Assembly: GCA_964384025.1 (NCBI GenBank)
Contig: CAYLJJ010000017.1
Coordinates: 1-64,000 of the forward strand
Direction of reading: 5' to 3'
Origin: CAYLJJ01 sp964384025
Lineage (GTDB): Bacteria; Myxococcota_A; Bradymonadia; UBA7976; UBA1532
DNA: 64,000 bases
Shown here piece by piece: positions 9,016 to 18,600 of this stretch (the stretch's first letter is position 1; the number at the start of each line of letters is the position of its first letter). The notes beneath the pieces are model-generated. The model did not search any database. It was not told where the DNA came from and was given only the letters and a program-made list of their open reading frames with translations. The translations under genes and the position numbers were made by a program.

Positions 9016-10394
9016 TGCAGCCCATCTTGATGATCAATGTTGTGGGGCTGACTCAGGAGTTGCTCCCCTATATGCCTCGCGTCGCCGCGTTGGGAGAAGA
9101 GGGCTTTATGGCCACGCTCCAAGAGGTGCTGCCTGCGGTGACGACGACCGCTCAGACCAGCATCCTGACTGGGCGGCTTCCCAGAGAGCATGGCATCGTT
9201 GGCAACGGCTGGTATTTCCGAGAGTTGGCAGAGATCGGCTTCTGGAAACAGTCCAACGCTCTCATCCAGGGGGATCGAATCTGGGATGAAGGCAGAGCGC
9301 GATTTGGCTCTGAGTTCAGCGTCGCCAAGCTGTTTTGGTGGTACAACATGTACGCCGATGTAGAGTGGTCTGTAACCCCCCGACCCATCTACGCCGCTGA
9401 CGGCCGTAAGCTGCCCAGCATCTACTGTGATCCACCCCAACTCAAGAGCGCCCTAGAGGAGGAGCTGGGGCCTTTCCCCCTCTTTAACTTCTGGGGACCG
9501 GGAGCAGATATCCGCTCCAGTCGCTGGATCGCCAAGGCAAGCCGAGCGGTCATTCGAGATCATCAGCCTGGTTTGGTGCTGAGTTACTTACCCCACCTAG
9601 ATTATGACCTCCAACGCTTTGGCCCCAATAGCCCCCAAGCTGAGGTCGCCGCCCGAGAGATCGATGAGGTTGCGGGAGATCTCATCGATTTTGCCCGAGG
9701 GCGAGGCTATGAGATCTTGCTGCTCAGCGAGTATGGCATCGAGGCGGTTGAGGGGGCGATCTATATCAACCGGGTGCTGAGAGAAGCGGGCTTCCTCAGG
9801 GTCCAACATCTGGATACAGGCTGGGAGCTTCTAGACGCGGGGGCCAGTGAAGCATTTGCGGTGGTTGATCACCAGATCGCTCATATCTATCTGAAGTCTC
9901 CCCAGCGTATGAAGGAGCTGAAGCGCCTCCTCAGCAGCTTGGAGGGAGTTGATCAGGTTTTGGACGAAGAGGGGAAGCGGAAGTTTGGCTTAGATCATCC
10001 CCGCAGCGGAGAGCTGATCCTCTTGGCTCAGCCTGATCGCTGGTTTGCTTACCACTACTGGCTCGATGACGCGCTTATGCCCGACTTTGCTCCCACGGTG
10101 GATATCCACCGTAAGCCGGGCTATGACCCAATGGAGCTGTTTGTCGCTCCTGAGCTGCGCTTCCCTCCTTTACGGATCGCTTGGCGGCTGCTTCAGAAGC
10201 GCTTGGGGATGCGCTACTCCATGGATCTCATCTCTCCTAACGCAGATCTCATCCGGGGCTCACATGGTCGCTTCGCCTCTAGCCCCTCACAGGGACCCTT
10301 GCTGCTCTCCTCCCAAAAGATCGGGGCTGCAGATCGAATCTCTATGACCGATCTACGTGAGCTTATCCTGGAGAGCTGTGCTGGGATCTTATGA
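9015..10394 (+). CDS. alkaline-phosphatase-superfamily phosphodiesterase/nucleotide pyrophosphatase
   Basis: A 459-residue protein of the type I phosphodiesterase/nucleotide pyrophosphatase family. The N-terminus gives the metal-binding segment after the first beta strand (MINVVGLT, with the usual Asp of VDGL absent) and the nucleophile segment VLPAVTTTAQTSILTG, where a Thr is expected to be phosphorylated. Further family marks are PREHGIVGNGWYF, YLPHLDYDLQRFGP and the C-terminal SHGRF. No signal peptide is seen, so it is probably cytoplasmic. The loss of the first metal-ligand Asp is odd and could reduce or change activity. The ATG overlaps the CpaF stop, and the metallophosphoesterase gene follows after 46 bp. 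Confidence 0.85.
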   Translation: MQPILMINVVGLTQELLPYMPRVAALGEEGFMATLQEVLPAVTTTAQTSILTGRLPREHGIVGNGWYFRELAEIGFWKQSNALIQGDRIWDEGRARFGSEFSVAKLFWWYNMYADVEWSVTPRPIYAADGRKLPSIYCDPPQLKSALEEELGPFPLFNFWGPGADIRSSRWIAKASRAVIRDHQPGLVLSYLPHLDYDLQRFGPNSPQAEVAAREIDEVAGDLIDFARGRGYEILLLSEYGIEAVEGAIYINRVLREAGFLRVQHLDTGWELLDAGASEAFAVVDHQIAHIYLKSPQRMKELKRLLSSLEGVDQVLDEEGKRKFGLDHPRSGELILLAQPDRWFAYHYWLDDALMPDFAPTVDIHRKPGYDPMELFVAPELRFPPLRIAWRLLQKRLGMRYSMDLISPNADLIRGSHGRFASSPSQGPLLLSSQKIGAADRISMTDLRELILESCAGIL

Positions 10395-10440
10395 GGTTCT
10401 CCAAAAAATAGGATTCTCGTCGTGAGGAGCTCTTCTCCTG

Positions 10441-11247
10441 ATGCAGATCATCAATCTCGCCCAAGAGCCCACCCAATGGCTCCACTATCTCAAAGCAGCC
10501 CCAGGTGGAGGCAGCCAGTTTGACAAGCTGCCCATCATGCTGGGTCGCGCTGAGGGCTTGCCCAAGGGTGTAGATGCGCTGCTCTGCATAGGTGATCTTC
10601 AAGGGCGCGCGGTGGCTCCCTTTGGAGGAGGCGAGGCGCTGCTCCTCGGTGAGGCTCTCGCCAGTTTTATGGTGGAGTTGGGGGATATTGGAGTTTGGCC
10701 TACTGCTGATCGCATCGGGGTGCTTATCATGGGTGATCTCTACAGCGCGCCGCTCTCCAATCGGCGCGGCGCGACCGGAGATGTCCGTGCGGTCTGGCGA
10801 GCTTTTGCGCGCTCCTTTGCGTGGGTGGTGGGCGTGGCGGGCAACCACGACACCTTCGGAAGTGAAGATCAGCGCCTAAAGCTTTTTGATGATCCCAGAC
10901 TCAATCTGCTTGATGGAGATCTGATCAACAGAGGCGGGGTGAAGATCGGCGGGGTGAGCTATATCAGCGCGACACGGCGGCTCCACAAAGGCGGCCGAAG
11001 GAGCCTTGAGGAGCAACTTGAGCTGATCAGCGCGGTGGTCGCCGAAGCTCCTGATGTTCTCCTGCTTCATGAAGGCCCCAAGGGCGAAGGCAGCCATCGA
11101 GTTGTTTCCTCAGAGATCAGCACTTTTACAGCAGAAGTCCCACTGGTTATCTGCGGTCACAGTCCTGCGAACCAAGCACTTTGGTTGAATGGTTTGGGGC
11201 AGGTCCTGAATGTTCATGAGCGCGCGATATTACTTCAACCTACTTGA
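10441..11247 (+). CDS. metallophosphoesterase (calcineurin-like)
   Basis: A 268-residue calcineurin-like phosphoesterase. Visible metal-binding blocks are IMGDLYS (GDxY in place of the usual GDxxD), GVAGNHDTF (GNHD) and VICGHSPANQ (GHSP). The N-terminal segment (LLCIGDLQGR) also resembles a GD block. Small phosphoesterases of this class hydrolyse phosphomono- or diesters; the substrate is not predictable. The ATG at 10441 has GAGGAG about 11 bases upstream. It probably ends the operon started by the CpaF gene; no clear terminator hairpin follows. Confidence 0.82.
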   Translation: MQIINLAQEPTQWLHYLKAAPGGGSQFDKLPIMLGRAEGLPKGVDALLCIGDLQGRAVAPFGGGEALLLGEALASFMVELGDIGVWPTADRIGVLIMGDLYSAPLSNRRGATGDVRAVWRAFARSFAWVVGVAGNHDTFGSEDQRLKLFDDPRLNLLDGDLINRGGVKIGGVSYISATRRLHKGGRRSLEEQLELISAVVAEAPDVLLLHEGPKGEGSHRVVSSEISTFTAEVPLVICGHSPANQALWLNGLGQVLNVHERAILLQPT

Positions 11248-11518
11248 ATAAGAGACCTACATAGATGAGATTGACTCTTCATCTGAGCACGGTCGCGATA
11301 GTCGATTTTCCAGACTAGAACAGGGATTTCTGTAATCCAAGAACATTAACTGAGATCTTTAGCCGTGTTTCATATGAAATTAGGTATATCATGGGGCTAT
11401 TCTTCATTATGTTGATGATCGTCGCAATGCTCAGGCTGAGAGCGTTTCACAAACGAGCATGTACCCAAAAACTGAGTTCAATCCCTAGTGAATTTTTCAA
11501 ATCCATTGCAGATTCGGC
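11248..11518. other. AT-rich intergenic stretch, possible 43-aa membrane peptide
   Basis: No convincing gene. A weak small frame on the plus strand (ATG 11391, stop at 11520-11522, 43 codons) would encode a peptide starting MGLFFIMLMIVAML, hydrophobic at its N-terminus, with only AGG as a poor ribosome site. Its 3' end overlaps the antisense zinc-ribbon gene. I give it little weight. Confidence 0.25.
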
Positions 11519-11761
11519 CTAAACATCTGTATATATGCTCATTACTTGTCGTGAACTCAGCTTCCCTCCGCCATCTGACCGACCTTCATAGCCACAATCG
11601 AGGCAGGTCCGAGTTTTTTCTGAATCCTTCACATTATTTGAATCACAGGCAATACAATTTTTCTGCATATCTTCACTACGAGACTTTGATAGAGCAGCCT
11701 TACCACGTAACAGATGGATAAATTTCCATAGCGCTCTCAGCACTATATTTCTACGATACAT
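11519..11761 (-). CDS. small zinc-ribbon protein
   Basis: An 80-residue protein with two CxxC pairs, NCIACDS and RTCLDCGYEG, forming a zinc ribbon, followed by a polar tail RSDGGGKLSSRQ. The first 30 residues are basic and amphipathic. A strong ribosome site (GGAGG nine bases before the ATG at 11761) supports this start; an internal Met just before the ribbon is the alternative. Such mini zinc ribbons may bind nucleic acid or protein; function unknown. The DNA is AT-richer than its neighbours. Confidence 0.65.
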   Translation of the reverse strand: MYRRNIVLRALWKFIHLLRGKAALSKSRSEDMQKNCIACDSNNVKDSEKTRTCLDCGYEGRSDGGGKLSSRQVMSIYTDV

Positions 11762-11781
11762 TAATGTTTTCCTCCATTTAT

Positions 11782-12483
11782 CTATTCAAACCCTTGATCG
11801 AGTCGCTGGCCCCAATCGAACTGTATATTGATCATCCCAAAGATACGCCATTCTTCGATCCCGTCATGGGAAATAAACTCTAGCCCCATTCTGGGAGCCA
11901 ACTCCCCCCAAAGATAGGGTCTCAAAGACCAAAGGGTCCCCACTCCAGTCTCTACTCCAAGAGCCACCCTCCATGCGCGCTCTGCAGGTTCAACGATCCA
12001 GAGACCATCCTGTCTTGCGGGGGCATCTCTGAGGAAGAGCACACCACCCTCCAAGAAGGCTCCTAAGCTGGCGTGATGAAACTGGGGGGTGATAAAGCGT
12101 TTGCGATAGTGCAGGCCCAGATCAAGACGCAGGGTTTTTCCAAGCTCCGCCTGTGGGAGTGAGAGCCCACCCCCCAGATAGAGCCCCAGGCCGTTGCGTC
12201 CTCGGGGGTCCAGATAGTTCATATATCCCAGGTGAGCGCGGAGATGCTGATGGGGCAGCTGAAGAGCGCTCTCTCCCAGGGCGCGTGGGAAGCTGTTCTC
12301 GAAGCTCAACGCTAAGGTAAAGGCGCTCTCAAGTTCAGGGACCATGATGAAGCTGGACTCCATCAGGCTGTCACCCCCAATCTGCACTGCTGGTTGAGCC
12401 CTCAGCACCCCTGAGAAGAGAAACAGAAGGACGACAAGCTTCAGGGATCCATACAGTTGAAGCCCTGCAAGAACACTCTCCAT
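11782..12483 (-). CDS. exported protein, probable outer-membrane beta-barrel
   Basis: A 233-residue protein of no recognised family. A signal peptide (about residues 12-30, hydrophobic LKLVVLLFLFSGVLRA) precedes alternating hydrophobic/polar strands rich in Gly, Tyr and Trp (for example GLGLYLGGGLSLP and LRLDLGLHYRKRF), and the chain ends with strand-like FGMINIQFDW. This pattern suggests a small outer-membrane beta-barrel. Its start overlaps the end of the large Cys-rich lipoprotein gene by 43 nt, with GGAGAGAGAG upstream of the ATG, so the two are co-transcribed and may act together at the cell surface. Confidence 0.6.
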   Translation of the reverse strand: MESVLAGLQLYGSLKLVVLLFLFSGVLRAQPAVQIGGDSLMESSFIMVPELESAFTLALSFENSFPRALGESALQLPHQHLRAHLGYMNYLDPRGRNGLGLYLGGGLSLPQAELGKTLRLDLGLHYRKRFITPQFHHASLGAFLEGGVLFLRDAPARQDGLWIVEPAERAWRVALGVETGVGTLWSLRPYLWGELAPRMGLEFISHDGIEEWRIFGMINIQFDWGQRLDQGFE

Positions 12484-15023
12484 TGATGCTCTCTCTCTCC
12501 AGGTTCAAGGTAGAGGAACTCCTTAGAATACTCACCATCCCAATTACGGCCTGCCTCTCCACCCAGAGTCCAAGACCAGAAGGGCAGCGCACCCCGGTGG
12601 GTATAGGCTGGCTCCATCGACCAGAGGTTTAGATCTCGGGGGCTGTTTGGAAGATCAAAGACCCAGAAGCCCAGATTCTCTCCAATCTCAGCAGAGATCA
12701 ACAGCTTACCGGAGAAGGAATCGTAGAGGCTTTGGCTGGATTCTAAGCCAACAAAGACGCTGGCCCACTCAGAGCCAGGCAACAGAACCCGCGCCTGGTT
12801 CTCTTCACTGATTTGGAGCGGAGTCCCCGCAGGGTTGCGGTGGAGCCAGATGGGTGCGAGGAGATCCTCTTCTGGAAGAATCTCCAGAGCCCTCACAACA
12901 ACAAACTCGTCAAAACCAGGGGCAAAGTCCAAGCGTTTGGTCGCCACCGAAACTCCGTCGGAGCCGTAGTAAAAAACCAAAATGCTGGTCTTGGCATCAG
13001 AGACTCGCGTCGCCGTGGCCCAGTTGATCTCTTGGGGCAGGTTGCCGATCTCTGAAAACATAAAGGTCTGATCTTCGGTTCCTTCTCGATGTGCAAGAAA
13101 AATACGGCGGATGCGATCTGGACAAACAACAAGAATCGAGGCTTTATACTCCTCTTCATTTACGACACTCAAGCGTTCAGCGGTCAAGATGCGATCACAG
13201 CCGATAGGAATACGCTCTCTGATATCTAGATTGCCGAGGTTTGTAGGAGCAAGATAGTTATTATTGTAGAATTGCCACCACAGAGAAAGCTCGCCACTAT
13301 CAGGATCTTCGCCGATTAAGGCAAAATAAGTGCCGTTTACGCTAAACGCATGGCTTAAATTTCGAATTTGGTAGCTAAATGGGTGCATTTGATAGGGAAT
13401 TGGTCCACCTTCTTCAGGTTCGTCGGAAACACAACGGTATTCTTCTTCTTCTCCTGTAGTTTCGCAACATTGATATTCACCTCTATTTTTTACACACTCA
13501 AAACTTCCGATACATCCTGTTCCTGTTTCATGAATACATGTTCCATTCTGGAGTAACATGTAATCGGATCTTCCTGGATCTTTTGCTTCCCATCCTGTCC
13601 AGTGTGTCTCTCCTGTACGCACCATCAGGATACGAGTATTATCGCTGCTTTGAGCGAAGGTACGAATCTCCTCCAGAGGAGCGCTGAGCCTCACTTGTCC
13701 TATCTCAATCGGTTCTTCTTGGCAACAGAGACCATTCTTGTTCTCTCCATTGCAGTCGTGATCGACCTCATCACAGCGCTCCGCAGAAGGAGAGATGCAG
13801 GGGGCCTCACTAAAGCCCCAGGGTCGCTCGGGAAACTCGTGGGGTGTTAAGGGGAGGCTTTCAAAGATCAGGACACCACCCTCATCAAAGGAGAAGAGGT
13901 GGGCGGACTCTCCTCGCCGCAGCGCAGCGAGGCTCTGCTCATGGTTCCAAAACTCCATCCCCTCTGAGAACCAGAGTTCATCGGTGCTGAGGAAGGCGAG
14001 CTGGAGGAGCCCATTCCGCTGGCCCAGGATGGCTCGTTCACGGCCATCATCGGGGAAAGAGAGACCCTCAACCATGATTTCATAGGGCACACTGTTCCAG
14101 AAGAGGGGGGAGACCGCCTCCCAATAGACCTCATTGCGCAGCTTGCGATGGCTCAGGACAGGGCGCACACCATCGCTGAGAAGCCGTCCTGGAAGAAAGA
14201 GACAGGGAAAATTGCCTACCGCCTGACCGCTGCCATCCAGCTGGACGCACTGCCCTGCTTGATCAAAGCGTAAGAGAGCCCCTCCTGTCATCCCTACCGC
14301 ACTGTCAGGTAGAGGCAGCTCAAGGGGACTCTCGATGAGAGGGTTGAGGTCCTCTGGAGGATCATCAGCATCCAAGAGCTGCCAACGCACCTTCCCGCCC
14401 TCATCCTGCCCCATCACCAAGAGATCATCATCTAGGGTGGAGAGCAGCGGTTTTCCTCTCAGGTTGAGGGTATAGCGCTCTACATTTTGATTTTGGAGGA
14501 GATCCGCTTGGACCAAGCTGATGGGCTCTCCTTCAAGCGACCACGCCAGCCAGGGCACACCATTCACCGCTAAGGCTTCTAGAAAATCTGCGGGCGTCTC
14601 ACTGAGTTGAACCGCTTCATTGAGGCTGATATCAGAGGAGAAGATCTGCGCAAAGACTCCTCGAGCATCGCTCCAGATGAGATAGCTGGTATCCTCTATA
14701 CTGCTGAGGGCGATCTGTGCATCTCCAAACTCCGCTCCTGCCGTACCGCCGGCACCACCATCCACCGCAGCATCATCAACCATACCGCTATCAACCACGC
14801 CTGCAGTGCCGCTATCCACTCCACCCCCATCGACTTCACCCGCCGCGCCGCTGTCCACTTCGGGCGCTATACCATCAACCTCAGGCGCAGCGCCGCTGCC
14901 CGCCTCGCCACCTCCAGCAGCCCCAGCGCTTCCCTGATCTGGGTCGATGGTAACCTCTTTCTGGCTGCCTTCATCACAGGCCCAAAGCCCAATTAATGAC
15001 ACCGCGATGATCCAAACGCGCAT
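12441..15023 (-). CDS. large Cys-rich lipoprotein with MopE-like motif
   Basis: An 860-residue secreted protein. A lipobox (LIGLWAC, Cys16) follows a short signal. Residues about 28-95 are a Gly/Ala/Asp/Val low-complexity linker typical of myxobacterial surface lipoproteins. A middle Cys-rich segment has ERCDEVDHDCNG, matching the MopE-type DxDCNG calcium/metal-binding motif, plus several further paired cysteines (CCQEEP, YQCCETTGEEEEYRC). The remainder is beta-rich with short repeated W/L segments and could be a propeller, but no family is recognised. AGGAGGAGG lies seven bases before the ATG. Cotranscribed with the barrel-like protein that overlaps its 3' end. Confidence 0.75.
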   Translation of the reverse strand: MRVWIIAVSLIGLWACDEGSQKEVTIDPDQGSAGAAGGGEAGSGAAPEVDGIAPEVDSGAAGEVDGGGVDSGTAGVVDSGMVDDAAVDGGAGGTAGAEFGDAQIALSSIEDTSYLIWSDARGVFAQIFSSDISLNEAVQLSETPADFLEALAVNGVPWLAWSLEGEPISLVQADLLQNQNVERYTLNLRGKPLLSTLDDDLLVMGQDEGGKVRWQLLDADDPPEDLNPLIESPLELPLPDSAVGMTGGALLRFDQAGQCVQLDGSGQAVGNFPCLFLPGRLLSDGVRPVLSHRKLRNEVYWEAVSPLFWNSVPYEIMVEGLSFPDDGRERAILGQRNGLLQLAFLSTDELWFSEGMEFWNHEQSLAALRRGESAHLFSFDEGGVLIFESLPLTPHEFPERPWGFSEAPCISPSAERCDEVDHDCNGENKNGLCCQEEPIEIGQVRLSAPLEEIRTFAQSSDNTRILMVRTGETHWTGWEAKDPGRSDYMLLQNGTCIHETGTGCIGSFECVKNRGEYQCCETTGEEEEYRCVSDEPEEGGPIPYQMHPFSYQIRNLSHAFSVNGTYFALIGEDPDSGELSLWWQFYNNNYLAPTNLGNLDIRERIPIGCDRILTAERLSVVNEEEYKASILVVCPDRIRRIFLAHREGTEDQTFMFSEIGNLPQEINWATATRVSDAKTSILVFYYGSDGVSVATKRLDFAPGFDEFVVVRALEILPEEDLLAPIWLHRNPAGTPLQISEENQARVLLPGSEWASVFVGLESSQSLYDSFSGKLLISAEIGENLGFWVFDLPNSPRDLNLWSMEPAYTHRGALPFWSWTLGGEAGRNWDGEYSKEFLYLEPGEREHQWRVFLQGFNCMDP

Positions 15024-15147
15024 TTAAGAGCCTCCTCCTAAGTCGGGAGCGCAGGTTAGCAATGAGGAGCTTGTCAGCGCCATGGTAAGGGATTTTCAAA
15101 AACCCGGACTTATTGAGAAGTTACCTTACTTCAAGCTAAATTCCTGA

Positions 15148-15420
15148 TTTTTCTCCGCTTCTCTGTCGCCCAAAAAGAGCCGCACTCCCATCGGAAGCGG
15201 CATTCAGGAGACCGTTTGCAAGACCCTCGTTGCTCAGCGTATGAAGTGCTCAGGCATGAGTTGGCGCCAGGAGAGAAGACAGGCCATTCTCCTCCTCCGT
15301 AGCCTCAGCCACAGCGGTCGCCAAGATGATGCCTGGAACGTTCTCAGGCCCGCTTTCCGCGTTGAGTTCGAAGTGGACAAGGACAGCACTCGGCTCAAGC
15401 CTCGGAGGCTTGCTGCCTGA
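15148..15420 (+). pseudogene. transposase C-terminal remnant (ISKra4-like)
   Basis: A frame open from about 15148 to a TGA at 15418-15420, without its own start, encodes the segment TPIGSGIQETVCKTLVAQRM, then KCSGMSWRQERRQAILLLRS and an SGRQDDAW segment. This matches the conserved C-terminal block (PIGSG-x-x-E, CK-x-LV, RMK-x-SGM-x-W, GGQAILxLR) that I associate with ISKra4-family transposases; the family name is from memory. The upstream two thirds of the gene are missing and no terminal inverted repeats are seen. It sits at the left edge of the AT-richer accessory stretch and is probably a relic of the insertion that brought it. Confidence 0.6.
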
Positions 15421-15694
15421 GAAGATCCGGCGCAGTGGAGCGGAGGAGGACCTTTTTCGGGCTACATCTCCCATGGCGGATGAGCACCCAAAGTGGTTGG
15501 CACCTCACCCACACCTCACCCGGATACTCTGCAGCATCAAAATAATTTTAGAGAACGACAAATTACAGTGGACACAGATGACTGTTCACGGGTCTACTTC
15601 TAAAAGCAGGCGTTCTTTCTGGGCTTCAGTTCGGCGCAGCGGGCTTCAAAAACGCTCCAAACCTAGTAGAATTTGGGTGGATAGGAGTATTGTG

Positions 15695-18600
15695 ATGATT
15701 TTCAAAACCTATTTGACTGTTATTTTATTAATCATAATGACTGGAGTTGTCAGTGCCCAGGACCGTTGTGGTACGGCACCTAGCATTGTACTTAACGAAC
15801 AGGTGATCTATCCCGATCCGGTAGACGACCTCTATCCTGACGGGTTTCCTTCGTGTTCAGGTAAGTCACTCAGAGGGCCTGAGGTCGCCTACCGATTTGT
15901 ACCGGAGTACACTTCAGGTTATCAGGTCTATTCTGATGGATTTGTTGAAGTACGCGAAGGAATATGCCAAGGTGAATGCAAGGGAGGTGATTATTACAAT
16001 AATTCGTTTTTCGCTCAGGCGGGTATACCATATTTTATCATCGTTGAAGGTGGAAATACAGTAAATGTGAAACTTTCACATGTTACCTGTGCGAGTCGCT
16101 GCGGAAGCAAAGGAGGGGAGAACTGCTACTGTGATTCTCTATGCCGCGATTACGATGACTGCTGCTCAAATTTCGGTGAGCAGTGTCTTGAACTAGAGGA
16201 GGACCGTCTAAACACCTATCAGCGTGTTGCGGGCAGCTTGGGTCTCGCCCAACCAACTTGGCGTGCTTCAATGGGTGGTATCGATGCAAGTGCCAATGGT
16301 GAGTTTGTGATCAGCGCTGGCGCTGGTGCACAGGGCCATCGGCTTTGGTATAGGGAAAATAGTCGCTATATTGAAACAACCCCAACAATGCTTCCCGATG
16401 AGTATGGACGTGAGCGTAAAGTTCATAACGCGATCTTTATAGATATGGATGGTGATGGGTATGATGATCTGTTGTTTCCTACTATCCAGGAGAGCAGCAG
16501 CCCACACGGGTATTTTTGGCGACCTGATCTTGATGCCTTTGATAGCGAATCATCCATAGATGGTTTTATATTTCCAAATGTAGATCTTGAGACTGACAAC
16601 CATTCTCCGTTGCTTCGGGTCAATGATACCGCTGTTGGTGACTGGAATAGAGATGGTTTCCCTGATATTTTTCTTGCCCGTGGCTCATCAAGAAGCCGCC
16701 CAATAGATAATCAAATCTATGTGGGATTATTCATCGATAATGAACCAATTTCTGTTGATTTAGAGCTAAATCAGCATGGTTACTCGACATCCGCACTTTT
16801 TATACCCAATTTTGTAATGCCTGGGTTTGGTGTATTTGTCTCTGCAGATGCAGCAACAGATGATTATAATGGCTATCTTTCCATCTATGCCTATGGATAT
16901 GATGGACTTGAGCGACGCATGTTCGATTTAGGTGACACAAAAGCGCAAACTATCGGGGCAATAGACTTAAACGGAGACAATCGACTTGATATCATCGTTT
17001 TTGATGGTTACTCGACTGGAGGCGAGGCATATCGTATCAATATCCGAGGTGATTCTGAGGGCTATCCACTTTCTACTCAGTTGGCTGCTTGCCAATATTG
17101 TTCTGAGGCTGCTGATTCGCATGTATGTAGCTACTTTAACGATGTGTGGTGGAACGAAACGGAATGCATGACTGGTTTGACTGATGTTGTTCCCAAACTG
17201 CAACATAAGATATTCCTCAACGATGGAGGGATAGACCTTCAGCCCCTCGAGCCTTTCGATGAGAATGGAGACTATGTGGATCTCTGGCCAGAAGTCTTGC
17301 GTGATCCATATCGCCGCATCGACGAAGCGACTCCCATCCTCGTCAATCATGGAATCGCGTGTGACGAAGACTCTGACTGTAGTGGAACTCAATGCATCGT
17401 TGGTGAGTGTGAACCCACAATGATGCTGTTCTTACACAGCGATGAAGCGACGATGTCTGATGAGTATGTACAGTCGGTTCATCTGGGTGTGCTGGAGCCA
17501 AAGGCCAACGGTGTTGGCCTACGTAATTGCCCGTTCATGGATCCGGGGCTTGATCGATCCGAACCACTCAAAAAGGCTCAACCTCGAGATCTTAATGGGG
17601 ACGGGGCAGAGGACCTGCTTCTGGCGTTTGACGCCCAACAGACAGTATATCGTGGCGATGATACGGGGTGTTTTCTGCCGGAATCACCCATGCCCATCGG
17701 TGAGACTCGTCGTAATGCCCAGTCAGTTCTACGCGATTTTGATGGTGACGGAGATCTGGATCTCTTCTCCGTCACTGGCGAAAACCCCGGCGAGGACCAC
17801 CACCCTTTTAGAAGCCTCGATGTGCTGATGCTCAACGATGGCGAAGGCAATTTTACTGACTATTCGGTGTTGCTTCCAGATCATGAGGAGGACACTGTCG
17901 GTTCTACCTTTGCGAGCCGAACCTCCCGAGGCGTGGTCGCAGAGGACTTTGACCAGGATGGTGATATCGATATCATTGTAACCCAATACTATAATAAAAT
18001 TTGCGATATAGATGGTGAATCATTCGCCAAAAGTGGTTCGTTTCGAGTGTATGAAAATAAGATATGGGAAATAGATCGGTTTGTTGACAGTACAAATGGA
18101 GATAATGGTCAGTGGTTCAAAAATATAGAGTTTGTCGACACAATGCTTGAGTGTAAGAATGCTATTGTTGCCTTGATCGCAGCTGGAGATCTGAACGGTG
18201 ATAGCTGGCTTGATCTTGTAGCTGTGACCCGGAAGGGAACAAACGTAGTATTTCTGAACTATTTTGAGCAAGGTGGTATCCCACTTCAAAAGTATGAAAA
18301 TCTAAATACAACTATACCTTCATTGCCAGAAGCTGGATCTAATAGATCAGAATTTGTGGTTGTTACAGATATGAATGTGCTTGATGTAGACGGTAATGGT
18401 CTTGATGATATCATCATTGCGGCTAATGACAGTGGGTCTATTGAAGGGGCTGCAGTATTTCTGAGTCATCTAGATGACAATGAAGATCTTTTCTGGAATA
18501 AAATAAGTCTTGAACGAACTATTGAAGAAAGGCTTTTAGCTGGATTGGTTGTAGGCGATGTCACTGGTGATAGTCGACCAGATGTCATTTTAGCAACTTC

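Noticed and set aside
11488..11721. Plus-strand frame opposite the zinc-ribbon gene
   Set aside because: The antisense frame has CxxC pairs and a strong ribosome site; this one has neither.
15326..15694. Upstream extension of the 15695 protein
   Set aside because: It overlaps the transposase relic, has no signal peptide and no ribosome site; a good site and signal sit at 15695.
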